Assembly (NCBI GenBank): GCA_034933305.1
Contig: JAYFNU010000030.1
Coordinates: 1 to 50,729 of the forward strand
Length of the DNA: 50,729 nt
Direction of reading: 5' to 3'
Origin: JAYFNU01 sp034933305
GTDB taxonomy: Bacteria; Bacillota; Clostridia; Oscillospirales; Ruminococcaceae
Shown here: positions 1 to 8,750 of the stretch, in pieces
Layout of the letters: each line of letters starts with the position of its first letter
Numbering within the stretch: the stretch's first letter is position 1
The notes under the pieces: generated by a model
Databases searched by the model: none
The model's input: the letters and a program-made list of their open reading frames with translations, nothing else
Told to the model about the DNA's origin: nothing
Program-made: the position numbers and the translations under genes

Positions 1-65
1 CCCGCGCGGCACGGATCGTATATAATTCATATACTATACGATCGGCATATTTTTGCCGGTGCGCG
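1..65. promoter_or_regulatory. Inverted repeat and TATAAT box at the left edge
   Basis: The arms GATCGTATA (14-22) and TATACGATC (35-43) are exact inverted repeats around an AT-rich centre with TATAAT at 21-26. A smaller GGCA/TGCC hairpin follows at 44-57. This could be an operator and -10 region for a rightward gene, or the end of the leftward transcript from the XRE gene at 66. The matching -35 position falls outside the window, so it cannot be decided here. Confidence 0.3.
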
Positions 66-1064
66 TCATTCCGGGTCGCTCGGCTCGCGCTTGTGCCACG
101 CGCCGCTCGCGGCCATGACGGCGGCGTACAGCACGCCCGCCACGGGCCAGACGATCCAGCTGCGCCCCCAGTCCCGGGTCGCAAAGCTGTAGGCGAGGAA
201 TATCCCGGTGACGACGAGCCAGTAGGCTGAGCTGAACGGGGACATGCGCGAGGCGGCGCGCTTATTCTGCAGCGTGTAGTCGCCCTCCTGCAGGAGCTTC
301 TGCATGGCCGCCCACGGGACGCCGCCGAGGATGAAGAGCGCGACGCCGATGCCCGCGATGAACAGCATGCCGCACACGCCGACGACGGCCGCGCGCTCAT
401 CCTTCCGGAAAAAGAACGCCGTGAAGACCGGAATGACCGAGAGGATGCAGGTGCAGGCGCCGAGCACGTTGAAGCGCGTATAGGCATCGCGGAAACGGGC
501 CTGCCGCTCCCGCACCATGCCCGTGACGCCGTACTCGGTCTCAAACCTCTCCGTGTCGAGATACGCGTAGTCGGCGGCCTGCGCCCCCGTCGTGATGAAC
601 AGCGCCACGGCCGCCGCGACGAGCAGCAGCAGGACGATCATCCCGAGGCCGGCGGCGAATTCTTCGGAAACGGGGAGCGCGCCCAGCGACTGAGCGGCGG
701 CGAGCAGGATGAGCGCCGCGGGCGACACGACGCAGAGAAAGGCGGCGCCCGCGATGCGCTTCGCCGCGCGCTGCCTGATCGCGAGATAGTCGTTCGCCTG
801 CGCCATCGTCACGCGATGCAGCGCCGTCTGCTCGGGCGCTGCGGCGCCGGCGAAGTCGCTCTCTCCCAGCTCGTCCTTCAGCAGATAATCCGTGCTGACG
901 CCGAACAGCCGGCTGAGCTGCAGCACCTTATCGAGCTCGGGCACCGACTGGGCGCCCTCCCATTTCGACACCGACTGGCGCGTCACATCCAGCTTTTCCG
1001 CGAGTTCTTCCTGCGACCAGCCGTTCTTCTTGCGCAGCTGGATCATTTTGTCTGCCAGGATCAT
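66..1064 (-). CDS. XRE-family HTH regulator with membrane domain
   Basis: Predicted membrane-anchored transcription regulator, 332 aa. Residues 1-60 are a Cro/C1-type helix-turn-helix (start MILADKMIQLRKKNGWSQEE, then VTRQSVSKWE as recognition region). A linker follows, then about six hydrophobic segments at roughly 104-130, 138-160, 198-217, 226-248, 275-295 and 302-322. This build is common in Firmicutes, where such proteins control neighbouring transport or stress genes. The start is preceded by GAGGTATAAG, a good ribosome-binding site. It is divergent from the XRE/TPR regulator at 1358 and shares a 293-bp control region with it. The regulated gene is not known; the MFS transporter downstream of the divergent gene is one possibility. 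Confidence 0.8.
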   Translation of the reverse strand: MILADKMIQLRKKNGWSQEELAEKLDVTRQSVSKWEGAQSVPELDKVLQLSRLFGVSTDYLLKDELGESDFAGAAAPEQTALHRVTMAQANDYLAIRQRAAKRIAGAAFLCVVSPAALILLAAAQSLGALPVSEEFAAGLGMIVLLLLVAAAVALFITTGAQAADYAYLDTERFETEYGVTGMVRERQARFRDAYTRFNVLGACTCILSVIPVFTAFFFRKDERAAVVGVCGMLFIAGIGVALFILGGVPWAAMQKLLQEGDYTLQNKRAASRMSPFSSAYWLVVTGIFLAYSFATRDWGRSWIVWPVAGVLYAAVMAASGAWHKREPSDPE

Positions 1065-1357
1065 ATCTTATACCTCACACCGTATTGCGGAGCTGCCTCC
1101 GATGTGTATCATCCTACGCGGCTGCGCGGTTGCCGGCCACCAACCGCCGCCGTCAATTTGTCAACCGGCGGTTGCGGGCGCGGCGGCGGCCGCCCGGACG
1201 CATCCGCGACCATTATAGCACCGCCGCGCGGGGCGGGAAAGCCCTGTGCAAATGCCCCCGCGTCCTGTATAATGATAGAAACCATGCGCCGCGGCACGCG
1301 CGCAGCCCTCCCGGGCGCGCGCCTTCGGAAAAGCCGCGGCGGCAAAAGGAGCGGAAC
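1065..1357. promoter_or_regulatory. Divergent control region of two XRE genes
   Basis: This 293-bp GC-rich region has no gene of its own. Rightward, TATAAT at 1268-1273 is about 85 bp before the TPR-regulator start, with only a weak -35 near 1245. Leftward, a TATAAT on the minus strand sits at 1212-1217. A 9-bp inverted repeat, CAACCGCCG (1141-1149) and CGGCGGTTG (1166-1174), has GTCAATTTGTCAAC between its arms and is a candidate operator. AAAGGAGCGG just before 1358 is the ribosome-binding site. Confidence 0.5.
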
Positions 1358-2533
1358 ATGAATATGATCGGCCCGTGCATCCGCCGCGAGCGGATGCGCC
1401 GCAACTGGAGCCAGCGGGGTCTTTGCCGCGGCATCTGTTCGGCGTCCTATCTGTCGAAGCTCGAGCAGGGCAGCGCCGAGGCGTCGGAGGAGATCATCCG
1501 GCTGCTGCTCGGCCGGCTGGAGCTGCCGTGGTACGGCGGCGCGCAGAGCGACCAAGCCTGCCGCGCGCGCGTCGAGGCGCTCTACGAGGCGCTGCTGTCG
1601 GCGGACGACGAGGCCTTCGAAAAGCTCTGGACGGATTTTGCGCCGGACGCGGCGCTGCTGCAGTGCAGTCCCTTCGCCGCGGACGCGGCGATCCTGTGCG
1701 CGCTGCACGCGCAGGACGCCTCCCTCGCCGCCGACATTCCCGAGGACTGCTTCGACCGGCGGCAGCTCGCCTTCCTGCGGCTGCTGCAGGGGCGCGCGGA
1801 CGAATCCATCCGGCTGCTGCCCGACGCCTATTTCTATTACATGGCGGGCGTCTCCGCCTATGAGCGCGGCGAAAATTACGCCGCCGCGCTGGAGTACCTG
1901 CAGACGGCCTGCGCGGCGGCGGCAAACGAGGGCCGCGCGAATCTGATGCTGCAGTGCCGCATGATCATGGGCAACTGCTACTGCAACCAGGTCGACCTGC
2001 CGCATATGGCCGACCAGTTCGCCGTCGCGCGCCGCCTCGCCGCGGCGCTCGGCCGCGCGGACACCATCCGCGTGATCGAATACAACACCGCGTCGTCGCA
2101 GCTCGAAGCGGGCGATCCCGCCGCGGCTTGCCGGTACTTCGCGTCGCTCGCCGACCCCGGCGTCATGGAGCTGCACAAGCTCGCCGTCTGCTGCGAAAAG
2201 CTCGGGCGGAAGGACGAGGCGCTGCGCGCGCTCGACGCGGCCGACGCGACGGCCGTCGATTTCCCGCCCGAGCCGCTGGCCCGGGCGATGTGCCGGCTCG
2301 TGCGCATGCGGCTCGAAAACAGCGGCTGGCTGCGCGACCCCGCCTACGGCGCGCTGCTGCTGTCCTGCTTCGACGACTGCCGCCGGCAGCTGCCCATCGG
2401 CTATGCCTCGTTCCATCTGCCGTGGGTGCTCGAGTGGCACACGGCCAACCGCCAGTACAAGCAGGCCTACGAGCTTATCGCGGAGTTTCCTGTAAAAATG
2501 ATAGATCCGGTACTGAATGCGGATTTGAAGTAA
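1358..2533 (+). CDS. XRE-family regulator with TPR-like C-terminal domain
   Basis: A 391-aa predicted cytoplasmic regulator. An N-terminal XRE HTH (about residues 1-60, MNMIGPCIRRERMRRNWSQ, then SYLSKLEQGSAEAS) is followed by a long helical region with tetratricopeptide-like pairs (for example EYLQTACAAAANEGRANLML and KLGRKDEALRALDAAD). This resembles RRNPP-type or HipB/TPR regulators, where the TPR part senses a peptide or protein; no ligand can be named. The open frame extends further upstream, but the ATG at 1358 follows AAAAGGAGCGG and begins directly with the HTH, so it was chosen. The MFS gene starts about 70 bp downstream on the same strand, so the regulator may act on that transporter (inference). 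Confidence 0.75.
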   Translation: MNMIGPCIRRERMRRNWSQRGLCRGICSASYLSKLEQGSAEASEEIIRLLLGRLELPWYGGAQSDQACRARVEALYEALLSADDEAFEKLWTDFAPDAALLQCSPFAADAAILCALHAQDASLAADIPEDCFDRRQLAFLRLLQGRADESIRLLPDAYFYYMAGVSAYERGENYAAALEYLQTACAAAANEGRANLMLQCRMIMGNCYCNQVDLPHMADQFAVARRLAAALGRADTIRVIEYNTASSQLEAGDPAAACRYFASLADPGVMELHKLAVCCEKLGRKDEALRALDAADATAVDFPPEPLARAMCRLVRMRLENSGWLRDPAYGALLLSCFDDCRRQLPIGYASFHLPWVLEWHTANRQYKQAYELIAEFPVKMIDPVLNADLK

Positions 2534-2577
2534 TTATTTCTCAATTCTACGGGGTTTTTTCCCGCTCAGATATGCGG

Positions 2578-2604
2578 TACAATAGCCTTGAGGTGAATGT
2601 CTTG
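2578..2604 (+). promoter_or_regulatory. -10 box, RBS and TTG start of MFS gene
   Basis: A TACAAT box at 2578-2583 lies 19 bp before the chosen TTG start at 2602. AGGTGA at 2591-2596 is a well-spaced ribosome-binding site. The -35 region is T-rich (about 2555-2560) but poor, so a short-leader promoter is only moderately supported. Confidence 0.4.
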
Positions 2605-3858
2605 AAGAAAACACTCTGGACGCGCAATTTTACGCTGCTGACGGTCGCGAGCGCCATGGGCGCGGCGGGCGGCATCGCGGGAGGGTTCGCGCTCTCCTTT
2701 CTCGTATACGACTCGACGGGCAGCACGCTGGCGTCGGCGCTGACCATCGCCGTGCAGCTCATCCCGTCGTTCATCATGCCGCTGTTCGTCGCGCCGTGGA
2801 TGGACCGCATGCCGCGCAAGCCCTTTCTCGTGGGCGGCGACATCCTCAACGGCGTGATGTACGCCCTCATGGGCGTTTATCTTCTGGTGGCCGACTTTTC
2901 CTATGTCGGGTATCTCGGCTATTCGCTGCTGCTCGCAACGCTCGGGGTGTTCGACCAGCTCGCCTTCAACAGCATCTATCCCCGCCTCATCCCGGAGGGC
3001 ATGGAGCAGAAGGGGTACGCCGTCTCGTCGATGCTGTACCCCATCCTGCTCGCGGTGATGATGCCGCTCGCCGCCGTGCTCATGCAGTACGTGGGCGTCG
3101 CGCGGCTGCTCATCGCGCAGGGCTTTCTCTCGCTGTGCGCCGCCGCGGTCGAAAGCGGCATCCGCATCCGCGAGGAGCGGCTCCCCCGCAAGGAGGGCTC
3201 CGCCTTCAGGACCTGGCTCGACGACATCCGCGAGGCCGCCGCCTATATAAAAAGCGAGCGCGGTCTGCGCAGTATTTACAGCTATATGGCGGTGACGAAC
3301 GGCCTCGGCAACGGGTGCTCGCCCATCCTCGTCGCGTTTTTCCGCACGGCGCCCGGCATGACCGCGGCGATGTATTCGCTCTTTTCCGCAGCGGAATTTA
3401 TCGGGCGCACAATAGGCGGCGCCACGCAGTACCGGTTTGAGATGGCGCCGCGCAAAAAATTCGGCTTTATCTTCGGCGTATACCAGACGTACGGGCTCAT
3501 GGACATGTGTCTGCTGTGGCTTCCCTATCCGCTCATGCTCGTCAACCGCGGGGTCTGCGGCTTTCTCGGCAACAACAGCGCGACCATGCGGCAGGCGGCG
3601 GTGCAGCGGTACATCCCCGAGCGCCTGCGCGCGCGCATCAACGCCTTCGAGGGGATGCTGTACATGGCGGGCGTCAGCGTGTTCACGCTGCTCATCGGCG
3701 CGCTCGGCGAGGTGCTCGACTACAGGCTGTGCATGACCGTCTGCGGCGCCGCTTCGATGGCGTTCTGCTGGTTCACCATATGGCGCGGGCGCGCGGACGT
3801 GCGGAAGCTCTACGAGTACACCCCCGCGCCGGCGGCGGAAAGCGCGCCGGCGCAATGA
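2602..3858 (+). CDS. MFS transporter
   Basis: Predicted 12-helix major facilitator superfamily transporter, 418 aa, in the cytoplasmic membrane. The N-terminus (MKKTLWTRNFTLLTVASAMG) runs into helix 1, and the loop between helices 2 and 3 carries DRMPRKPFLVGG, an MFS signature-like motif (D-R-x-x-R-K/P). A central cytoplasmic loop (RIREERLPRKEGSAFRTW) separates the two six-helix halves. The reading frame is open far upstream, but the TTG at 2602 has an AGGTGA site at the right distance and matches the usual N-terminus of such proteins. The substrate is unknown. It may be controlled by the regulator just upstream. Transcription ends at the hairpin at 3891. Confidence 0.85.
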   Translation: MKKTLWTRNFTLLTVASAMGAAGGIAGGFALSFLVYDSTGSTLASALTIAVQLIPSFIMPLFVAPWMDRMPRKPFLVGGDILNGVMYALMGVYLLVADFSYVGYLGYSLLLATLGVFDQLAFNSIYPRLIPEGMEQKGYAVSSMLYPILLAVMMPLAAVLMQYVGVARLLIAQGFLSLCAAAVESGIRIREERLPRKEGSAFRTWLDDIREAAAYIKSERGLRSIYSYMAVTNGLGNGCSPILVAFFRTAPGMTAAMYSLFSAAEFIGRTIGGATQYRFEMAPRKKFGFIFGVYQTYGLMDMCLLWLPYPLMLVNRGVCGFLGNNSATMRQAAVQRYIPERLRARINAFEGMLYMAGVSVFTLLIGALGEVLDYRLCMTVCGAASMAFCWFTIWRGRADVRKLYEYTPAPAAESAPAQ

Positions 3859-3885
3859 GCGCCGCTTCGCGTTCCGCATCCGGAC

Positions 3886-3935
3886 AAAAAGTCCCGGGAG
3901 CCGTTCCAACACCGGCTCCCGGGACTTTGTTGTTT
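3886..3935. terminator. Two-way terminator (MFS gene; original guaA terminator)
   Basis: Perfect 13-bp arms GTCCCGGGAGCCG (3891-3903) and CGGCTCCCGGGAC (3913-3925) enclose a 9-nt loop. On the plus strand the hairpin is followed by TTTGTTGTTT and ends the MFS transcript. On the minus strand it is followed by TTTTTGTCCG (A-run at 3886-3890), so it also works leftward. With the island removed, it would lie 8 nt after the guaA stop codon, which makes it guaA's original terminator. Confidence 0.85.
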
Positions 3936-3946
3936 ATTCCCACTCG
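3934..3946. repeat. Left attachment site (attL-type), 13-bp repeat
   Basis: TTATTCCCACTCG is identical to 18233-18245. On the minus strand it reads as the last codons and stop of guaA (CGAGTGGGAATAA). Bases beyond each end differ (T/A on the left side, C/A on the right side). The left copy has no guaA attached and directly follows the chromosomal terminator, as expected for the far end of an insertion into the guaA 3' end. Confidence 0.88.
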
Positions 3947-4281
3947 CCAAGGTAATCCTCGTTCTAAACAATACTGTTTAGAAAATGTGATTTCTCTTTG
4001 TCTCTCTTGATTTGGATTGTCCTACGCATACGGTGTTCTTGGATTCCTGTTATCAAAACTTTATCAGCAGTTCGTTATCAATGGTTGCCTTACTATTGCA
4101 TGCGCCGGTTGCTTGCGGGTTAAACTGTTCGGCTATAGTATGCTGATTTGTGGAATACTGTGAGAATCTTATTATATTTGCTGTGATAAATTCACATCAA
4201 AATTGGATAAAGCGTTATCAATGAATCATGCCTACATAGTATCACGGCAAAACAAATGAATCAATAAGTTTGACCTCAAAG
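3947..4281. other. Non-coding left end of the element with repeats
   Basis: This 335-bp AT-rich stretch has no convincing gene. It holds a perfect inverted repeat TTCTAAACA/TGTTTAGAA (3962-3970 and 3975-3983) only 15 bp inside attL. It also holds three copies of GTTATCAA at 4049, 4074 and 4214, two of them extended to CGTTATCAATG or GCGTTATCAATG. Such repeats next to an attachment site fit integrase arm-type or excisionase binding sites (inference). Confidence 0.45.
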
Positions 4282-7200
4282 TTATGCAGCTGCCGCATTG
4301 GCGTTGACCTGCTCGATTACCTTGCGGATGCCCAGCCAGACGGACATATCGGTAAACACCTCGACCACGCTGCCTTTATCCGTAAACGGCGATTCCTGCA
4401 GCACGGAAAGGTCCTTCATCAGCCCGTTATGAACGATATATTCGACGATCTGGTTGACAAAATAGATCTGGCGGCTGTCAAGGCTGGCACTGTTCAGGTA
4501 CTCCGCAAAGGCGGCCTTCGCCGCGTTCATGTCCAGACCGACGATCTCACGCACAAACTCGCCCAGCGGCTTCTCACCGCACTCTGCTTCATAGTCCTGC
4601 TTGGTCCCGACCTCGCTCCAGAGGATGTTTTCCAGTTCCTTCACGTCGGCGGAATTCAGCGGCACGTTGCTTTTCAGCTTGGCGATGGCGGCGTTGTCCT
4701 GATGCTGACGGATATAGAATTCTGCTTTCGCCTTGTAATTTTTCAGATCATCGTTTTCCAGCACTGAATCGTGCCAGTCGGTGGAGAGAAGCTCGTCGGC
4801 AAAATTGGTCGTATACTTCACGCCGTTATGCGGTATGTACTTCATCAGGCCACGAAGGTTCTCACGGATGTCCTCAAATTCGTTGATCCCGGCATTGTCC
4901 AGATAGTCTGTGTGCAGGATTTTGTTGATCAGCTCGGACTGCGCCATAATTTCCGGGATATTGGCGACGCCCGCGACGCCGCTGACACGGCCGAACAGGT
5001 CGCTGCGGGCGCGGGTGTACTTTTTCCCGATCAGATAAGCAAGTTCGATCCCGTAGAGTAGCGCGTCAAAGCGGACGGCGCTGGCCTCGTCGTCATCCGG
5101 CAGGATCAGCGGCGCAAGCTCGTCGCCGATGATCAGCGTGTCCTCGTAGCTGAGCGCATCGTAGCTTTTGGCGTCAGAGTACAGGTCCACATACTTCAGA
5201 TGCTGCTTCACGGCAAAGTTGTCCCGGTTCAGCTCGCGGACCTTGCTCACCATCTCGTCGACCAGGCTCTTGCGGAACGGGATCAGTTCCTTCGTCTGGA
5301 ACGCGATATCCTGCAGCTTGAAGGCGATCTGTGCCTTTAGCCTGAAGATGGCGCCCTGCAAGGCGATCTGGTTTGCCGTCGGGCGGCCCTTGTTCATGCG
5401 GAAAAACTCAAAATTCCCGCAGAAATCGAAGATATAGAATTTCTGCTTGTCCCCGCCGTCCAGCAGGCCGGGGCAAAGCCGGGTACCGCGCCCGATCATC
5501 TGCCAGAACTTTGCCTTGCTCAACACCTTCTTGAAGAAAACGAGGTTCAGCACCTCCGGCACGTCGATGCCGGTATCCAGCATGTCCACCGAAATGGCGA
5601 TCTGCGGCAGCTTGTCCGGCTCGGAAAATTCGTCGATGGCGCTCTGCGCATAGGTCATGTAGTTGTCGATCACTTTGGCGTAGCCGGGCAGATTCGGGTA
5701 TTCCTTCCCGAACACGTCCAGAATCTTTTCCGCGTGGTCGTGATTCTTCGCGAAGATGATGGTCTTACCCAGCTTCTCGCCGTAGTGGATTTTGATGCCC
5801 TCCGTCATCAGCACATGGAGCACCTGACGGATCGTGTCCTCGTTGAAAATCCACTCGTTGAGCGCCGAGGAGGCGATGGATTCCGGCAGCTCGCCGTTTT
5901 CGTCCTCAAACGTCGCCTCATAAGCGGCTTTGTCCTCGTCGGAAAGCTCGTCGTAGACGATGCCCTGCTCGATGAATTTCAGCTTCGTTTCCACGGACAA
6001 AAAGTCGACCAGATAGCCGTCCTTCACCGCCTGCGCCAGATCATAGCCGTAGGTGGGCACGCCGCTTTCCAGCTCGAAAATTTCATAGGTATTTTTGTCG
6101 ATCTCATCCTTCGGCGTCGCGGTCAGGCCGACCAGCGGCGCATCGAAATAGTTGAAGATATCCCGGTATTTGTTGTAGATGGAACGGTGCGCCTCGTCGC
6201 AGATCACAAGGTCAAAATGACCGCAGGTGAACAGACGGCCCTCTTCGTCGCTGGCGGTGTCGATGCAGTTCATCATGGTCTGATAGGTGGAAAAGACGCA
6301 GTGCGCCGAGAAATTTTCTTTATCCTCGCAGAGGTTCGTGATGGAAAGATCCGGCATCAGATTCACAAAATTGCGCTTTGCCTGCGTCACCAGCGAATTG
6401 CGGTCGGCCAGAAACAGGATATTCTTCACCCAGCCGTGCTGCAGCAGCACGTCGCACAGGGCGATGACCGTGCGGGTCTTGCCGCTGCCCGTCGCCATTA
6501 CCAGCAGCGCCTTGCGGCGGTTGCGCCGGTCGAAGCCGTCGCAGACGGCCTTCACCGCGGCCTCCTGATAATACCGGCCGGCGATCTTTTTGTCGATCAT
6601 GATATAGGCAAGGCTTGTCCGCAGCGTCTGCAGATTGAACAGCTTTTCCAGGTCGCGCTTGGAGTAAATGGCCGCGACCTTCCGCTCCGGATATTGGTTG
6701 TCCACAATACGCGTTTCGAAGCCGTTGGTCAGGAACACGACCGGACGGCGGTGGTATTTTTGCTCCAGCAAATCCGCATACAGCTTCGCCTGCTGGCGGC
6801 CTTTCGCCACATCCACACAGGTGCGCTTTGCCTCGACGACCGCCAGCGGCCTGCTGTCGTCGCCGTACAGCACATAGTCGGCATAGCCGACCTCGGACTT
6901 GTTCGGCATGCCCGGCAGCTCCACTTCATTGAGCCAGTCGCGGCCCTGCGTCCAGCCCGCGTCCGTCAGCATCGTGTCGATGTAGATTTTGCGGGTTTTG
7001 TACTCCGAAAGATCCAGCGGTTTCGGCACATAGGTCTGCTGCTGCTCCTCGCGGCGGGCGGTGAGTTCTTCCTTCAGCGCCTTGTTTTCGGCAACCAGCG
7101 CGGCAAGGTCGATGTCCGGCACGGGAGCCGGAACTGGCGCGGGCTCCGCTTTCTGCGTCAGGAGCGCGGGGTCGAACTTGCCCTCCGTGTACTCTTTCCC

Positions 7201-7575
7201 GTAGCAGCAGGCGACGAAGTCGAGAAAGACATAAAGGTTTTCCAGGCACAGCTCCGCCTGCTCGGGCGTGACTTTTTTGCCGGAGTGCGCCGCGTTGTTG
7301 CCCATCTTGCGGATGAAATCCATCCGCCGCCAGATGTCCGTGCCGATGATGTCCCGGAATTCTTCGGTGTTCATCAGGCTGACCAGCGTATCCTGATACG
7401 GCATGACCAGAGCTTTGTCCACGGAGTACATCCATTTGACGGCAAACTCCATCGCCCGGCGGCAGTTGAGCACACTGGCCTCTGGGTCGATCGAATAGAT
7501 TTTCTCCGCGGAAACGGCGACATCAGCGAAGGACGCAAACTGCGGGTCAGCGGTAAAAATATCAAAGTTGGTCAT
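4282..7575 (-). CDS. hsdR: Type I restriction enzyme R subunit (HsdR)
   Basis: Motor and nuclease subunit of a type I restriction-modification complex; it cuts unmodified DNA after ATP-driven translocation. 1097 aa, a normal length. An N-terminal DUF4145-like helical region (about 15-130) is followed by a charged linker. The PD-(D/E)xK nuclease domain has AVVEAKRT near residue 248. The SF2 helicase part has Walker A ATGSGKT near 363, DEAH near 459 and GLTATP soon after. The C-terminal part, with LDTGIDVPEVLNLVFFK and MIGRGTRLCP, carries helicase motifs V and VI. The ATG at 7575 is preferred over the one at 7584 because AGAGGG lies 9 nt before it. It is the last gene of the fic-hsdM-hsdS-sel1-hsdR operon, 16 nt after the Sel1 gene. 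No inactivating change is visible. Confidence 0.93.
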   Translation of the reverse strand: MTNFDIFTADPQFASFADVAVSAEKIYSIDPEASVLNCRRAMEFAVKWMYSVDKALVMPYQDTLVSLMNTEEFRDIIGTDIWRRMDFIRKMGNNAAHSGKKVTPEQAELCLENLYVFLDFVACCYGKEYTEGKFDPALLTQKAEPAPVPAPVPDIDLAALVAENKALKEELTARREEQQQTYVPKPLDLSEYKTRKIYIDTMLTDAGWTQGRDWLNEVELPGMPNKSEVGYADYVLYGDDSRPLAVVEAKRTCVDVAKGRQQAKLYADLLEQKYHRRPVVFLTNGFETRIVDNQYPERKVAAIYSKRDLEKLFNLQTLRTSLAYIMIDKKIAGRYYQEAAVKAVCDGFDRRNRRKALLVMATGSGKTRTVIALCDVLLQHGWVKNILFLADRNSLVTQAKRNFVNLMPDLSITNLCEDKENFSAHCVFSTYQTMMNCIDTASDEEGRLFTCGHFDLVICDEAHRSIYNKYRDIFNYFDAPLVGLTATPKDEIDKNTYEIFELESGVPTYGYDLAQAVKDGYLVDFLSVETKLKFIEQGIVYDELSDEDKAAYEATFEDENGELPESIASSALNEWIFNEDTIRQVLHVLMTEGIKIHYGEKLGKTIIFAKNHDHAEKILDVFGKEYPNLPGYAKVIDNYMTYAQSAIDEFSEPDKLPQIAISVDMLDTGIDVPEVLNLVFFKKVLSKAKFWQMIGRGTRLCPGLLDGGDKQKFYIFDFCGNFEFFRMNKGRPTANQIALQGAIFRLKAQIAFKLQDIAFQTKELIPFRKSLVDEMVSKVRELNRDNFAVKQHLKYVDLYSDAKSYDALSYEDTLIIGDELAPLILPDDDEASAVRFDALLYGIELAYLIGKKYTRARSDLFGRVSGVAGVANIPEIMAQSELINKILHTDYLDNAGINEFEDIRENLRGLMKYIPHNGVKYTTNFADELLSTDWHDSVLENDDLKNYKAKAEFYIRQHQDNAAIAKLKSNVPLNSADVKELENILWSEVGTKQDYEAECGEKPLGEFVREIVGLDMNAAKAAFAEYLNSASLDSRQIYFVNQIVEYIVHNGLMKDLSVLQESPFTDKGSVVEVFTDMSVWLGIRKVIEQVNANAAAA

Positions 7576-7591
7576 GGTTTTCATCCCTCTT

Positions 7592-8659
7592 TCAACGGGA
7601 TACTTTTCGCATAAGTTTTCTTCTTGCCAGCTGCTGCCCTTTGATCGCCAGATGCATTTCTTCCAAATTGCTTTCGGCTTTTATGTCTTTTTGTGTAATG
7701 CAGGTGTATTCCGCCCGTTGATACCAGCGAAGCGCTTCCGCCGGATTTTGTTCTGTCCCCGTTCCGTTCAGGCAGCAATCGCCAAGCTTCAGCAGTACCT
7801 TGCCGGTTACATCGGGAGTGATGTCGTCGTCCTCTGAAATATCATATGCAGTCCTGTAATAGAGGTGTGCCTCATCTTCATCTTTCTCAACATAAAATCC
7901 GTTGGCATACATGTTTCCCAACAGATAACATGCTTCGGCACTGCGCTCGAGAGGAATGCATTTTGTCAAAAGCGGGAATGCACGTCTGTAGTCTTTGGGA
8001 ACGCCATGACCGAAATAGTAACATCTGCCCAATGCTTCCTCTGACATCCAGTCGCCGTTCTTTGCGGCAGCGCTGAAAAAGCGCGCCGCTTTTTTATAGT
8101 TTTTCATCCCATAGCGGTCTTCATAATATAATTGGCCCAGATTGTAAGCAGCATGAACATCAGTGAGCTGATATACTGCATCACGGTAGGCTTTGGCCAA
8201 AAACAGGCTGATGCCGAGCGGCACAATCCTGCCGGAAAGCTCACTATCGATTCTGCGTGCTGCCTTGACGGCGGGCATCTTGATACACTTGTTTTCATTA
8301 TCCATGATATCTGCAAAAAGCGAAGAAATTTCAGGATATTCCTGGTGGGGATACAATGTGTGATTTAAAACGGTATAGGCATATTCCGGAGTCATGAGCG
8401 GCTCATTTCCGCAGCAATAATCAAGCGATTTATTCAAATGGGAACCGGAGTCTATTCCCTTTTCAGCGTCTGCAGGAGCGGTCTGAAAGGGTGAAAAGTC
8501 CTTATCAGGTTTGAATTTTGTCTTTCCTGTGAGAAAATCAAGAATTGCTTTTTCGGTAATATCAAGATCAAAAGAATAGAAAACATCTGCCGCGTCGACG
8601 GAAACCTTTCCGAAATCTTCATACCCGATGATAACATCTCTTTTGAATTTGTTCTTCAT
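7592..8659 (-). CDS. Sel1-repeat protein within the hsd operon
   Basis: A 355-aa protein of unknown function. The N-terminal half (about 1-165) has no recognised domain; the C-terminal half has Sel1-like/TPR-type repeats, visible as AAYNLGQLYYEDRYGMKNYK, EALGRCYYFGHGVPKDYRRA, ACYLLGNMYANGFYVEKDED and LLKLGDCCLNGTGTEQNPAE. Sel1 repeats normally make protein-binding superhelices. No signal peptide is evident, so it is probably cytoplasmic. The ATG at 8659 follows AAGGAGGCGTTTCTCAA and is a better start than the one ten codons upstream. It lies between hsdS and hsdR, 16 nt before hsdR, where standard type I operons have no gene. It may bind or modulate the restriction complex or sense phage proteins (inference). 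Confidence 0.75.
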   Translation of the reverse strand: MKNKFKRDVIIGYEDFGKVSVDAADVFYSFDLDITEKAILDFLTGKTKFKPDKDFSPFQTAPADAEKGIDSGSHLNKSLDYCCGNEPLMTPEYAYTVLNHTLYPHQEYPEISSLFADIMDNENKCIKMPAVKAARRIDSELSGRIVPLGISLFLAKAYRDAVYQLTDVHAAYNLGQLYYEDRYGMKNYKKAARFFSAAAKNGDWMSEEALGRCYYFGHGVPKDYRRAFPLLTKCIPLERSAEACYLLGNMYANGFYVEKDEDEAHLYYRTAYDISEDDDITPDVTGKVLLKLGDCCLNGTGTEQNPAEALRWYQRAEYTCITQKDIKAESNLEEMHLAIKGQQLARRKLMRKVSR

Positions 8660-8750
8660 TTGAGAAACGCCTCCTTTGTATTGCTGCAAGAAAATGCCCG
8701 TGCTTTGTCCGCTATCGGGTTTTGCGGCCTATCAGGCGAATAAGAAGAGA

